64,000 nt of DNA, taken from positions 247,961 through 311,960 of the forward strand of contig NZ_JAERSD010000002.1 in assembly GCF_017912555.1 (NCBI RefSeq), given 5' to 3'. Made by a program: the position numbers and the translations under genes. This stretch comes from Bacillus sp. REN3. Its GTDB lineage: Bacteria > Bacillota > Bacilli > Bacillales > Cytobacillaceae. Below, piece after piece: positions 9,881 through 18,121 of this stretch. The number at the start of each line of letters is the position of its first letter. Position 1 is the stretch's first letter. The notes below the pieces were generated by a model. That model worked only from the letters and a program-made list of their open reading frames with translations, searched no databases and was not told where the DNA came from.

Positions 9881-10728
9881 AAGTAATCGATGCACACATG
9901 CACCTTTCAACGATCAGATCTTTCCGGCAAACAGCCGATAAGCTGTCATTTGTCGACTACTCCCCAGCGGGAATCATTAAGGAATACCATGATGCCAACG
10001 TTGTTCTCGGCATCGCCATGGGGCTGACGGAAACCGACCGAATGGGTTTTCCTGATGATGCCGCGGCCACACCGATGGGCCTCGACATGGATAACGTTCC
10101 CGACTGCATTTTTTGCTGTGCGGGCGTGAATCCGTATGATTTGGACGCGAACGCCCTTCGCCGGCTTGAGGCTGAGCTGCAAAAAGATAAAACTGTTGGA
10201 ATCAAGATTTATCTCGGTTACTATCCTTTTTACGCTTATGATGAAATATACGGACCGGTTTACAAGCTGGCTGCTGAATACGAGATGCCGGTTGTCTTCC
10301 ACACAGGGGATACATATTCGGAACGTGGTTACCTGAAGTATTCACACCCGCTCGCGATTGACGAAGTAGCCGTGAATCATCGGGATGTCAATTTCATGAT
10401 CGCCCATTTTGGCGACCCATGGACACTGACAGGCGCCGAGCTTATCTACAAGAACCCGAATGTGTTCGCCGATCTCTCCGGATTGATTGTCGGCACGGAA
10501 AAAGATCTGATGAAACGAAGCCAGGGCCGTTTCCTTGACCATTTGCGCCATGCACTTGAATTTGCCGACTCCTACGATAAATTGCTGTTTGGCACTGATT
10601 GGCCCCTGATTCCAGTCGCTCCTTATATCAAATTCATCAAGGCACTGATTCCCGAGGAGGACCACAAAGCCGTGTTTTTCAACAATGCTTTAAAACTGTT
10701 CCCAAAAATCAGGCAGTTTGTTGATTGA
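9877..10728 (+). CDS. Amidohydrolase-2 family metal-dependent hydrolase
   Basis: 283-residue TIM-barrel hydrolase. Metal ligands are visible as DAHMHL (HxH at the N terminus), VFHTGD, IAHFGD and FGTDWP near the C terminus, the order of the amidohydrolase-2 (ACMSD-like) group. KIYLGYYPF in the middle carries the lysine often found in the barrel. Start ATGA overlaps the stop of the GNAT-fusion gene, showing translational coupling. The reaction cannot be named; hydrolysis or decarboxylation of the product of the partner is possible. Confidence 0.86.
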   Translation: MKVIDAHMHLSTIRSFRQTADKLSFVDYSPAGIIKEYHDANVVLGIAMGLTETDRMGFPDDAAATPMGLDMDNVPDCIFCCAGVNPYDLDANALRRLEAELQKDKTVGIKIYLGYYPFYAYDEIYGPVYKLAAEYEMPVVFHTGDTYSERGYLKYSHPLAIDEVAVNHRDVNFMIAHFGDPWTLTGAELIYKNPNVFADLSGLIVGTEKDLMKRSQGRFLDHLRHALEFADSYDKLLFGTDWPLIPVAPYIKFIKALIPEEDHKAVFFNNALKLFPKIRQFVD

Positions 10729-10737
10729 AAGTTGAAA

Positions 10738-10764
10738 GCCCCATTATCATACCGATAATGGGGC
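10738..10764 (+). terminator. Terminator of the GNAT-amidohydrolase operon
   Basis: Perfect 11-bp stem GCCCCATTATC (10738-10748) and GATAATGGGGC (10754-10764) with a 5-base loop, followed by a pyrimidine-rich TTCTCTTCTTT. It sits between convergent genes and may serve both. Confidence 0.85.
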
Positions 10765-10777
10765 TTCTCTTCTTTCC

Positions 10778-11176
10778 TTAAAACATGATTGCGTCTAATG
10801 AGTATTTACCCGCTCCAGTCAGCGCGATGCCGACAGCAATCGCGATCAGGACGAGGTTGTATTCATAACCATTCTGGGTAGCCCAGAGACCGTTTGCACC
10901 GTGGACCTTGGCAATCGCGCCGCCCATTGTCACCGCAATCATGAGCCCTGCCAGCGGGGTAAGCAAGCCAGCTGCGAAAAGAAGACCGCCGCCCAGCTCG
11001 GCAAGACCGGCCAAAATTGCCATTGTCACACCTGGTTTGATCCCGATCGATTCCATCCAGCCTCCTGTGCCTTTCACTCCGTAGCCGCCAAACCAGCCAA
11101 ACAGCTTTTGCGCTCCATGGCCAACAAACAGCAAGCCAATGACCAATCGTATGATCAGTAATCCTAAATCCATCAT
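10778..11176 (-). CDS. DoxX family membrane protein (MhqP-like)
   Basis: 132 residues with four hydrophobic segments: LIIRLVIGLLFVGHGAQKLF at the N terminus, then two central helices and a C-terminal LVLIAIAVGIALTGAG. DoxX proteins of this size occur in Bacillus quinone/catechol stress operons (MhqP). An MhqR-like palindrome upstream (11211-11228) supports that role here. AGGAGG precedes the ATG pair. Biochemical function is not established; respiratory or quinone-linked redox protection is the usual suggestion. Confidence 0.87.
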   Translation of the reverse strand: MMDLGLLIIRLVIGLLFVGHGAQKLFGWFGGYGVKGTGGWMESIGIKPGVTMAILAGLAELGGGLLFAAGLLTPLAGLMIAVTMGGAIAKVHGANGLWATQNGYEYNLVLIAIAVGIALTGAGKYSLDAIMF

Positions 11177-11210
11177 GATTCATTCCTCCTAATATTTCTA
11201 CGAGATTGTT

Positions 11211-11228
11211 TATCTCGAATTTGAGATT
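11211..11228. promoter_or_regulatory. MhqR-like operator upstream of the DoxX gene
   Basis: The palindrome TATCTCGAATTTGAGATT closely matches the box recognised by the MarR-type repressor MhqR of Bacillus as I recall it (ATCTCGAATTCGAGAT core). A partial second copy, AATTCAAGATA, follows at 11233-11243. It lies about 35 bp before the doxX start, a repressing position. No MhqR gene is in the window. Confidence 0.65.
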
Positions 11229-11243
11229 TTTTAATTCAAGATA

Positions 11244-11490
11244 TATGATACAGCTTCTCTCCACATCCGTCAATGAAAAAATCCTAAATAGACGTGTGGG
11301 AAGTCGATGCCAAAGGTGAAGCGGTTTCTGGACCGATTGATTTTGCTGCAGGGTGAGCCATCTTTCCTGAACGTGGCAACTGTTCTGTTTTCGCCAACGC
11401 CCCTAAGATTGCAGCCAAAACCGCCTGCGAGGGAGAGACTGAAGCCCCAACCCGCAAAACAAGGCACTTAGGCACCTTTTTTCAGGTAAG
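11244..11490. other. Intergenic stretch, nothing recognised
   Basis: Between the DoxX control region and the transporter terminator. Only short open frames without ribosome binding sites are present. Confidence 0.5.
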
Positions 11491-11494
11491 AAAT

Positions 11495-11519
11495 GCCCAC
11501 CCTTTTCAAAAGGATGGGC
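11495..11519 (-). terminator. Terminator of the AspT-like transporter gene
   Basis: Stem GCCCACCCTTTT / AAAAGGATGGGC around a single central C (a small loop opens), 6 bp downstream of the stop codon. Nearly symmetrical, so possibly bidirectional. Confidence 0.65.
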
Positions 11520-11525
11520 TTTGGA

Positions 11526-13124
11526 CTATAAAAAGAAAACAAGTATCTGTGCGGCAATCGCGACAAAAATCAGCGCGAATGGATAAGCAGCTGCATATGC
11601 AATCGAGGGATCCTCCGAATCAATCAGCTGGTTTGTCGCCCCCAAACCGGGTGTGCTTGTCATCCCGCCGCATAACGCCCCTAGAGAATGGATGACACTT
11701 AAGCCAAACAGCCTCCTTGCGATGAAAAAGCCGGCAATGACAGGAAGGGTTGTGATGATTGCTCCGCCGATTACCAGATTGAAGCCCTCCTGCTGGATGA
11801 CGTCGACAATGCCTCTTCCAGCGGTTGTTCCTGCACCTGCAAGGAACAGAACGAGCCCGATATCACGGATGACCTGGTTCGATGGCTGATAGTAACGCGC
11901 GTGGATCGGACCGAGTTTGCCGAAGTGTCCGATAATCAGTGCGATGAATAGCGGTCCTCCCGCCACCCCAAATGTAATCGTTCCCAGCCCAGGCATATGG
12001 ATTGGCAGCATCCCTGCCATGATCCCAAGCAAGAGCACAAGGCTGAGCGAAAGGATGTGGACATTGGTCACGGACAACTTCTTTTTACTGAACAGCTTTT
12101 CAATATCATCGAGCCGGTCTTCGCTGCTGACAAGCGTCAGTACATCTCCGCGCTCAAGCCGCCATTTCGGTTTTTGATTGAATTCAAAGCCGCCGCGCTC
12201 GATCCGGGTTACCGTAACCCCATATTTCTGCCTTAATTCCAGCTCTTTGATCGTCTTCCCTATTAAATCAAGCGAATCGACGGTTACTTTCCGCAGCTTT
12301 ATATGGTCATGATTTTCAAAGTTTGTCTTCACTTCTTTTCCGACATCGCCGCACAGCCGCTTCAGGTCGCTGAGAAGACCGACCGCGACAAGCCGGTCGC
12401 CAATAAGTATGACCGTGTCATTCAAGGCAATGATATTGCGGTCACCGCGGATGACCCTGCTGATGACTACAGAATCGTACTGGTTGAACCTCAGTTCCTC
12501 CAGCGTCCTTTTATTGACAGAAGGGTTGGTGACCTCGATGGTCATGGCTTCAGGAGATTCGGCATTGCGGATCGGCCCGGCTTTCTTATTCAAATCTGCT
12601 GCTAAATCGATTTTCAATACACGCGGCAGGATCTGGACGAACAATACAACAGCAAGCACTCCAAAGGGATAGGCAATCCCGTAGCCGACTGACGCCAGAG
12701 GGTCGCCGGTTGCCTGAAGAGCGGCTGCAAGTCCTGGGGTGCTTGTCAAAGCCCCCGTCATGATGCCGATGCTTAAAGCTGGCGACAAATCGAACAACTT
12801 GGATACGAGGATGGTTGTGACCGCGGCAACAAACACAATCAACAAACCGATGATGCCAAACACGGCCCCGCTCGATTTCATCATCCTGAAAAAGCGCGGG
12901 CCAGCCTGGAGGCCTACCGCTACAATGAACAGGCCAAGTCCAAGCTGCTGGATGACCGGCGAAACCTCGTAGCCAAAATGCCCGAACACCATTGCCGCCA
13001 GCAATACGCCGGACGTGCCAAGGCTCAGGCCGCGTATTTTGATTTCTCCGACCATAGAGCCAAGAAATAATATGACAAAAAGTAAAATTAATGGTTCTTC
13101 AAGCAACTCAAGTATACCGTCCAC
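11526..13124 (-). CDS. AspT/YidE-type transporter with two RCK_C (TrkA-C) domains
   Basis: About 532 residues. Two homologous membrane halves (about residues 5-165 and 365-532), each ending in a GxxTSTPGLxA motif (GALTSTPGLAAALQ and GGMTSTPGLGATNQ), flank two TrkA-C domains (about 195-360). This is the aspartate:alanine exchanger architecture; the substrate is unknown and may be an organic anion. Start: the ATG codons at 13163 and 13139 lack a ribosome binding site, whereas a GTG at 13124 has GGAGG 8 bases upstream, so GTG is preferred. Monocistronic. Confidence 0.87.
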   Translation of the reverse strand: MDGILELLEEPLILLFVILFLGSMVGEIKIRGLSLGTSGVLLAAMVFGHFGYEVSPVIQQLGLGLFIVAVGLQAGPRFFRMMKSSGAVFGIIGLLIVFVAAVTTILVSKLFDLSPALSIGIMTGALTSTPGLAAALQATGDPLASVGYGIAYPFGVLAVVLFVQILPRVLKIDLAADLNKKAGPIRNAESPEAMTIEVTNPSVNKRTLEELRFNQYDSVVISRVIRGDRNIIALNDTVILIGDRLVAVGLLSDLKRLCGDVGKEVKTNFENHDHIKLRKVTVDSLDLIGKTIKELELRQKYGVTVTRIERGGFEFNQKPKWRLERGDVLTLVSSEDRLDDIEKLFSKKKLSVTNVHILSLSLVLLLGIMAGMLPIHMPGLGTITFGVAGGPLFIALIIGHFGKLGPIHARYYQPSNQVIRDIGLVLFLAGAGTTAGRGIVDVIQQEGFNLVIGGAIITTLPVIAGFFIARRLFGLSVIHSLGALCGGMTSTPGLGATNQLIDSEDPSIAYAAAYPFALIFVAIAAQILVFFL

Positions 13125-13163
13125 TGATGATTCCTCCATTGATACCGTACTCGGCCTTCCCAT

Positions 13164-13493
13164 TGACTAGAATATCACGCAGAAACACTTTCCTGTTCCC
13201 CATTCGTGACTAATTGGAGAAGGAACTTTCCTATTCCTTTTACCCAACTCTGGATTTTTAATTGGTCCGCTTTCCTTGCTTCTTTTTCTTCAAAACCACA
13301 TTTTCACTGGGATGTGTTGCTTTCCTCAAAAGGCCGCTGTCTTCGAGCCCAGACAATGGGTTGGGCGGCAGGATTCTCTCCAGAAAAATCAATAGGGGAA
13401 GCCCTGTGGATCCTTCAAGTACCCATGGTGCATCTTGCCCGTCCGCGAAACCAAAAGTCGGGGGCGCAAAGAAACTTGCATGCCATCAGCTCT
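13164..13493. other. Intergenic stretch, nothing recognised
   Basis: Lies between two minus-strand genes. Overlapping open frames on the plus strand have no ribosome binding site and no protein-like composition. Confidence 0.5.
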
Positions 13494-14555
13494 CTAATAA
13501 GAGCCTTCTGAGAATGGCTGATCAAGCAGCCTTTGATGCTTAGCTTCCAGCTTGTGTATATGTTCCAATTCTTCCAGCAGGTCATGGATGGACAACAGTT
13601 CATAAAAAATGACTGCTTCCTCTGAAAACCGCTGGGACTGTGGTTCTCTGTCCTCGACTTCTTTTTTCAAAAGCGCAACCAACTCGCTGACGAGTGCAGC
13701 ATGGCCATCATCGATCGTAAAATCAGCGTCAAAAAGGGTTGTCTTCATCGATTTGCCCATCTCGCTGATGACATGCTGTTTTTCCCGATCGAGTTCAAGC
13801 GAGGGAAGCGACAGAAGATTCCCCAGATGGTAATGGATTTGCCTTAAGATTGCCAGCTTTTTATATTCGTAATGAAGGCTTCTCATATCTTTTCGGTCGG
13901 AGCGGTGCAGCTTCCACTCATCCTTTTGATAGGTACAGAGCGTTTCAATCGATTCCAGCTTTTTGAGCAGTTGCCGGAAATCCATTTTTGTAGTCTGGTG
14001 CAAAGGCTGGTTTTGAATGATTTCAAGGATCCTTTTTTCCAACATGTTCCCCGTATCCCTGACAGCCTGCCCAATTTTTTCCTGGATTGGCCGGGAATAG
14101 TCAGGCCGGATGACCAGCAGGTTCACCAATGTCGAAACGGTCAACCCAATTCCAGTGGTCCCCAGACGGACTAAAAAGGAAGCGAAATAATTATCCTGTA
14201 CCGTGGAAATCATTGCCACCCCAGTGAGGACTGCCACCAGCGCCCCATCATGCAGACGGAGCCGGTGACAGGCGATGATGGTCGCTACGGCAACAAGCAT
14301 ATACGTAAGCGGGCTCGGTCCAAATGCAAAGTTGAATACAACGGAAAAAGCAGCGCCAATCGCCGATGCCGGAAAACGGACAAAGGCTTTTTTTATCGAA
14401 TCAGCAGCAGTTGGTTCAACGGTGACAATCGCGGTAATGACCGCGAACATTGGCGGCCAGTCAAGCCAGTCACAAATAAGCGCCGTCAGGAATACAGCAA
14501 TCCCCGTCTTCAGCACCCGTCCGCCAACAAAATTAAACCTTTTAAACACATTCAT
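13494..14555 (-). CDS. Aromatic acid exporter (ArAE/FUSC-like) family protein
   Basis: 353 residues. The N-terminal half (residues 10-165) holds five to six hydrophobic segments of the FUSC/ArAE type (AVITAIVTVEPTAADSIKK is characteristic). The C-terminal half is a soluble, charged helical region with coiled-coil tendency (LDREKQHVI, LLKKEVEDREPQSQRF, IHDLLEELEHIHKLEAKHQR). Probably an inner-membrane exporter of aromatic or amphipathic acids. The frame is open to 14795, but AGAGGAA 8 bases before 14555 marks the start. Confidence 0.84.
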   Translation of the reverse strand: MNVFKRFNFVGGRVLKTGIAVFLTALICDWLDWPPMFAVITAIVTVEPTAADSIKKAFVRFPASAIGAAFSVVFNFAFGPSPLTYMLVAVATIIACHRLRLHDGALVAVLTGVAMISTVQDNYFASFLVRLGTTGIGLTVSTLVNLLVIRPDYSRPIQEKIGQAVRDTGNMLEKRILEIIQNQPLHQTTKMDFRQLLKKLESIETLCTYQKDEWKLHRSDRKDMRSLHYEYKKLAILRQIHYHLGNLLSLPSLELDREKQHVISEMGKSMKTTLFDADFTIDDGHAALVSELVALLKKEVEDREPQSQRFSEEAVIFYELLSIHDLLEELEHIHKLEAKHQRLLDQPFSEGSY

Positions 14556-14828
14556 CGGACATTCCTCTTTTAAAGCCATATATTGATTCATTATAACAAA
14601 ACGGAGGCAGCAATGAAGCAGGAACAAAAAACGAGAGCGCCCATTCAGCCCCGCCCAGCCCCGCCGTCCGATCAAGATTGCCTCATCCTGTGGCAACGTC
14701 GGCTCTAAGCCATCCGTGTCCTTCGAAGGCTTGACAGTGAGGAAATTGGCAGCACTGAACCGTCTCGAGGAGCTTAGCCTGATTTTGGACCACATGTAAA
14801 GAATTTAATAATTACATGTTAAGTAATG
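14556..14828. other. Upstream region of the ArAE gene
   Basis: Holds a TATAAT (minus strand, about 14592-14597) with no good -35 at 17 bp. Further upstream is a GC-rich stretch (14630-14780) whose minus-strand frame continues the exporter frame but lacks any start signal. No gene is supported. Confidence 0.4.
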
Positions 14829-14830
14829 AA

Positions 14831-14857
14831 AATGCCCCTCCTTTACAGAGGGGCATT
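14831..14857 (-). terminator. Terminator of the YtrA-type ABC operon
   Basis: Perfect 10-bp stem AATGCCCCTC / GAGGGGCATT with a 7-base loop, followed on the minus strand by TTCATTAC, 5 bp after the stop of the last operon gene. Confidence 0.8.
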
Positions 14858-14861
14858 CATA

Positions 14862-15557
14862 CTAATTGATGATCATCACATTGCCGTCCACTTTGACCCC
14901 TTCCGGAACTTGGATATAAAGGAAGCCATGGTTGAAGAAAACTGTTTCATGATTGAAATATATATTGCCATCATCGGAAAACTGGCTGAATGGGAATGGC
15001 AAGGAAAACTTAGCAAACTCCAGTTTCAGTGGCGCAGGCGGATAAATGACAATATTCGCGCCTTCAGCTTCGAGCTGGGGAGGTGGAATTCGATCCGAAA
15101 TATCAACATTCTCAATGTATGATTTCGATCCGTAATAATATGCTGCGGCCTCCCCTTCCAGACCTGGTACACTTTCAACAAAAGTCAGCATATAGAAATC
15201 ACTGATAGCCGATTTGATAGACATGCTGTTTCCCTCAAGCGGAATTTTCCATTTCTCCTTTACTTCAGCACCTTTTATTTCATCAATCCTGCCGCTTTCG
15301 ATCAGCCGAACATAGTCATTCTGGAATTCCCGCTGCCGCTCGATATCCCCACTGCTGACCGCCCTGCCCGCAAAGTGTTCCTTAGGAGGCAGTATAAAAG
15401 ACAGAAGCGAGACGGCGGCGAGCACAATCACATATGCGAGAAACACCATTGAAGCCCGGTTTCCCTTGAGCATCCTTGGCAGCAAAACTTTGCTGAGAAT
15501 GACACCAAACGTCAGCAAAATAATCAAAAAAACAACTATTGGAAAGACTGCGACCAT
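14862..15557 (-). CDS. Membrane-anchored protein of the GntR/ABC operon
   Basis: 231 residues with two N-terminal hydrophobic segments (about 5-27 and 37-60) followed by a soluble domain that contains several Pro-rich strands (IVIYPPAPLKLEFAKFSLPFPF). No family recognised. Its start codon overlaps the stop of the permease gene, so it belongs to the same transcript. By position it may be an accessory extracytoplasmic subunit of the ABC transporter, as in ytr operons that carry lipoprotein or permease-like extra genes. Confidence 0.7.
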   Translation of the reverse strand: MVAVFPIVVFLIILLTFGVILSKVLLPRMLKGNRASMVFLAYVIVLAAVSLLSFILPPKEHFAGRAVSSGDIERQREFQNDYVRLIESGRIDEIKGAEVKEKWKIPLEGNSMSIKSAISDFYMLTFVESVPGLEGEAAAYYYGSKSYIENVDISDRIPPPQLEAEGANIVIYPPAPLKLEFAKFSLPFPFSQFSDDGNIYFNHETVFFNHGFLYIQVPEGVKVDGNVMIIN

Positions 15558-16309
15558 TACTGTCTGACCTCCGTTCTATTCGTTGTGAATATGGCAATTC
15601 CAAAAGTGATCGAAGATACGAGCAGCACTTTCAGTGTGAACAGCCAAAAGGATGTTTCCCCGCCGAAAAATTTTGAAATATCCGGGATCAAAGCAGGTTG
15701 TTCAGGAATAAAGGCCTCGATGAAAATGCTCCCGAAGAAAACTGCCGGCAAGAGGAGAAGAAACAGCTTGTTCTTCTGGACAAGCATTCCAGCCAAGTAG
15801 CCGAATGCAGTGAATAAGAAGAGGTATAGAATGGTAGCAGCCAGGCCAGCCATGAATTCCGGGACGCTCAGTACCATGCTGGAGAGATAGTCCCTGTCTA
15901 GCTTAAGCAAACCGATGACCTTCAGGACTTGGGTCGAAAACAGCGTAGTCATGCCGCCTGTTATACTGGCCACGATCAAGAAAAGGACATTTGCTATATG
16001 GCTTGTAAGCCTATTGGCAATGAAGGCATAATCATCGAAACGGTATGCCTTGGTCGTCATGATAATCGCTGAAATAAACGCCCAGATCATCGTGAAAGCA
16101 AGAATCATATTGCCACTGTAATATCTCAAATCGTACTCAAAGTTGTCTATGCTGCCTCCCTGATTCGCTTCCCCGCTCAACGAAATCAGGATAGCCAGAA
16201 TCTGCACGATCATTAAGGAAGTGAACATGCCGCGGTAAGATTTGAGCTTCAAGCGGACTTGTTTCCGGACGACCTCCCACATCTTAACGTCAGCTAAATA
16301 CATCATCAA
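15557..16309 (-). CDS. ABC transporter permease-like membrane protein
   Basis: 250 residues with about six hydrophobic segments, typical of ABC-2-like permeases. Conserved domains are not recognisable by eye, so the call rests on membrane topology and context: it overlaps the ABC ATPase gene by 20 bp and sits in a GntR-controlled operon. AAAGGCGGG precedes the ATG. Probably forms the membrane channel with the ATPase encoded at 16290-17186. Confidence 0.75.
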   Translation of the reverse strand: MMMYLADVKMWEVVRKQVRLKLKSYRGMFTSLMIVQILAILISLSGEANQGGSIDNFEYDLRYYSGNMILAFTMIWAFISAIIMTTKAYRFDDYAFIANRLTSHIANVLFLIVASITGGMTTLFSTQVLKVIGLLKLDRDYLSSMVLSVPEFMAGLAATILYLFLFTAFGYLAGMLVQKNKLFLLLLPAVFFGSIFIEAFIPEQPALIPDISKFFGGETSFWLFTLKVLLVSSITFGIAIFTTNRTEVRQ

Positions 16310-17186
16310 TCCCGCCTTTCCTTTTATCTGTTAAAAACGAGCAGAGATCCTCAAGGGCGACTTTCGAAAAACTGAGGCCGCTCCTGATTGCCGATTCCTT
16401 TTGTTCCTCGGAAATTGTATTTCTGACTACGGCATACATGCCGCCGTATCCTGTCCTGATTTTATGGAAGACTTCCTGCTCTCCAAGCCAGCTGCCAACC
16501 AATCCTTCTTCCCCACTGATTCCGATGGCATAATCCCTTAACTCCTCTACTGGAAGATGCAACAGTTTCGTACCTTCTTTTATAAGAAGCAAATCCTCTA
16601 GAAGGTCCTCCAGCTCGGTTAAATGGTGGCTGGAAACAAGGATGGTCCGTGGATATGCAAGGTAATCCTTGAGGAGAGCCCTGTAGAAATCTTTTCGGAC
16701 GCCAGCATCCATCCCGTTGGTGGGTTCATCATAAATGGTCAACGGACATCGCGCCGCCAAGCCTAATATAGCGTGCAGGGTGCTTTTCATCCCCTTGGAA
16801 AGCTGATCATGGGTTGATTTTGGATGAAGGGAAAAATAATCAAGCAATTTACTGGCAAGTTCCTGGTCCCAGTTAGGGTAAAAATCTCCAGCCGTTTCAA
16901 AAATTTCATCAAGAGTCATTGAGGATGGCAGATTCATATTTTCGTCGATAAAAATCAGATTGGCTGACACCTTTAAATTATTGAAGGGATTTTCATGGAA
17001 AACCCGGACTTCTCCTGAAGTTGGGCGGATAAATCCAGCTGCGATTTTCAGTATCGTTGTTTTCCCAGCGCCGTTCCTGCCGATCAATCCGGTAATCTTC
17101 TTCTCTGCCAATGAAAAAGTAAGGCCGTCGAGGGCTTTCTTTTTCCCATAAAGCTTCGTGACCTCCTTGAACTCCAGAATATTCAT
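16290..17186 (-). CDS. ABC transporter ATP-binding protein (YtrB-like)
   Basis: 298 residues. Walker A is GRNGAGKTTI (about residues 36-45). The signature loop is DQLSKGMKSTLHA, an altered form of LSGGQ common in YtrB/DrrA-like exporters. Walker B is PLTIYDEPTNGMD and the switch histidine is in LVSSHH. The C-terminal ~80 residues form the small extra domain of this subgroup. Its ATG overlaps the GntR stop (ATGA), giving translational coupling with the repressor. Likely function: export of a cell-envelope compound or antibiotic, inferred from family. Confidence 0.9.
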   Translation of the reverse strand: MNILEFKEVTKLYGKKKALDGLTFSLAEKKITGLIGRNGAGKTTILKIAAGFIRPTSGEVRVFHENPFNNLKVSANLIFIDENMNLPSSMTLDEIFETAGDFYPNWDQELASKLLDYFSLHPKSTHDQLSKGMKSTLHAILGLAARCPLTIYDEPTNGMDAGVRKDFYRALLKDYLAYPRTILVSSHHLTELEDLLEDLLLIKEGTKLLHLPVEELRDYAIGISGEEGLVGSWLGEQEVFHKIRTGYGGMYAVVRNTISEEQKESAIRSGLSFSKVALEDLCSFLTDKRKGGIDDVFS

Positions 17187-17569
17187 TTCCCTTCCCCCTT
17201 TAAATCCTGCTTTGCTTCCAGGATCATATTGATTAATTCTTCATCACTGATTTGAAGATACGCTGCTTCCTGGACCAGTTCAGACACCAAGGTTTTCAAC
17301 GTCTGGTTCCTCCGCTTTTCCAGGATGATTTTCCTCGCTTCGCCTGACACGAACATCCCCAGCCCCCGCTTCTTGTACAGGATTTGATCATCAGCTAACA
17401 TATTCAATCCCTTCGCTGCAGTTGCGGGATTGATATTCAACATCTCGGCAAGCTGGTATTGCGAGTATACTTTCTGATCTACTTTAATGCTTTCGCTGAG
17501 TATTTCCGTCTCAAGCCATTCTGCAATCTGAACATAAATCGGCTTCATACTGTCGGAATTCAGAATCAA
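17183..17569 (-). CDS. GntR-family repressor, YtrA subgroup
   Basis: 128 residues: an N-terminal winged helix (KPIYVQIAEWLETEIL, then QLAEMLNINPATAAKGLNMLADDQILYKKRGLGMFV) and a short C-terminal helical tail, the short YtrA type used to control ABC exporter operons. An ATG at 17587 has no ribosome binding site. AGGAGG lies 7 bases before a TTG at 17569, which I take as the start. It presumably binds the palindrome at 17587-17612. Confidence 0.88.
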   Translation of the reverse strand: MILNSDSMKPIYVQIAEWLETEILSESIKVDQKVYSQYQLAEMLNINPATAAKGLNMLADDQILYKKRGLGMFVSGEARKIILEKRRNQTLKTLVSELVQEAAYLQISDEELINMILEAKQDLKGEGK

Positions 17570-17586
17570 ATCCCCACCTCCTGGCA

Positions 17587-17612
17587 TAGTGCATTACTCC
17601 TGTAATGTACTA
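17587..17612. promoter_or_regulatory. Operator palindrome for the YtrA-type repressor
   Basis: Arms TAGTGCATTAC (17587-17597) and GTAATGTACTA (17602-17612) are inverted with one mismatch around TCCT. The palindrome overlaps the -10 box and runs up to the repressor's ribosome binding site, so binding would block initiation. Confidence 0.75.
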
Positions 17613-17637
17613 TACCTAATTTAACAGGATTTAACAA
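17609..17637 (-). promoter_or_regulatory. Sigma-A promoter of the GntR/ABC operon
   Basis: Minus strand: TTGTTA (17632-17637), 17-base spacer, TATAGT (17609-17614). The -10 is inside the palindromic operator. Confidence 0.72.
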
Positions 17638-17793
17638 GAGCGTTTACGGATTTTTATCGGTTTTTCGTAATTGGGCCTTGGGATTTCCATTAATATTGCA
17701 AGGGAACCCGCAGATTTCGGCATAAACTGAATGATTCTTCTGGCTGTTCCCTCGCCTTCAAAAAGACCAGCTATATTTTTGGGCATACAAAAA

Positions 17794-17815
17794 CCCCTTC
17801 ACCATCGTGAAGGGG
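17794..17815 (-). terminator. Terminator of the small coiled-coil gene
   Basis: Perfect stem CCCCTTCAC (17794-17802) / GTGAAGGGG (17807-17815) with a 4-base loop, followed on the minus strand by TTTTTG, just past the stop codon at 17824. Confidence 0.85.
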
Positions 17816-17823
17816 GGTCGCAT

Positions 17824-18048
17824 TCATAATACTTTTTGTTTCTCATCAGGACTTTCCAGCTGCATTTTGTTCAATTCGAGGCGCATTTTCTCTGTTTCCA
17901 GCAGGAAATTCTCATGTTTGAGCCGTTCTAATTCAAGCTGATCTTCAAGCATATCACGCTTAATACGGGCCATCTTTTGGAAATGCGTGGCCACAATCGC
18001 AACAATCGGAATCAAAAAGGCAATAGCCCAGCTATCAATCAAAATCAA
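17824..18048 (-). CDS. Small membrane-anchored coiled-coil protein
   Basis: 74 residues: one N-terminal transmembrane segment (about 4-22, WAIAFLIPIVAIVATHF) followed by a highly charged helix with heptad-like leucines (DQLELERLKHENFLLETEKM) predicted as a coiled coil. No family name recognised; the layout recalls PspB-like or divisome-associated small proteins, but that is only analogy. It has its own terminator and probably its own promoter. Confidence 0.7.
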   Translation of the reverse strand: MILIDSWAIAFLIPIVAIVATHFQKMARIKRDMLEDQLELERLKHENFLLETEKMRLELNKMQLESPDEKQKVL

Positions 18049-18121
18049 TCACCTCAGATTAATTTCCTCATTATTCAAATGATAACAAATTGAGGAAAAT
18101 AAAACCAGTCAGTAGGGACGA

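Noticed and set aside
13494..14795. Extended start for the ArAE-like protein at 14795
   Set aside because: The extra 80 residues are not membrane-like and lie upstream of a TATAAT box; the start at 14555 has a proper ribosome binding site.
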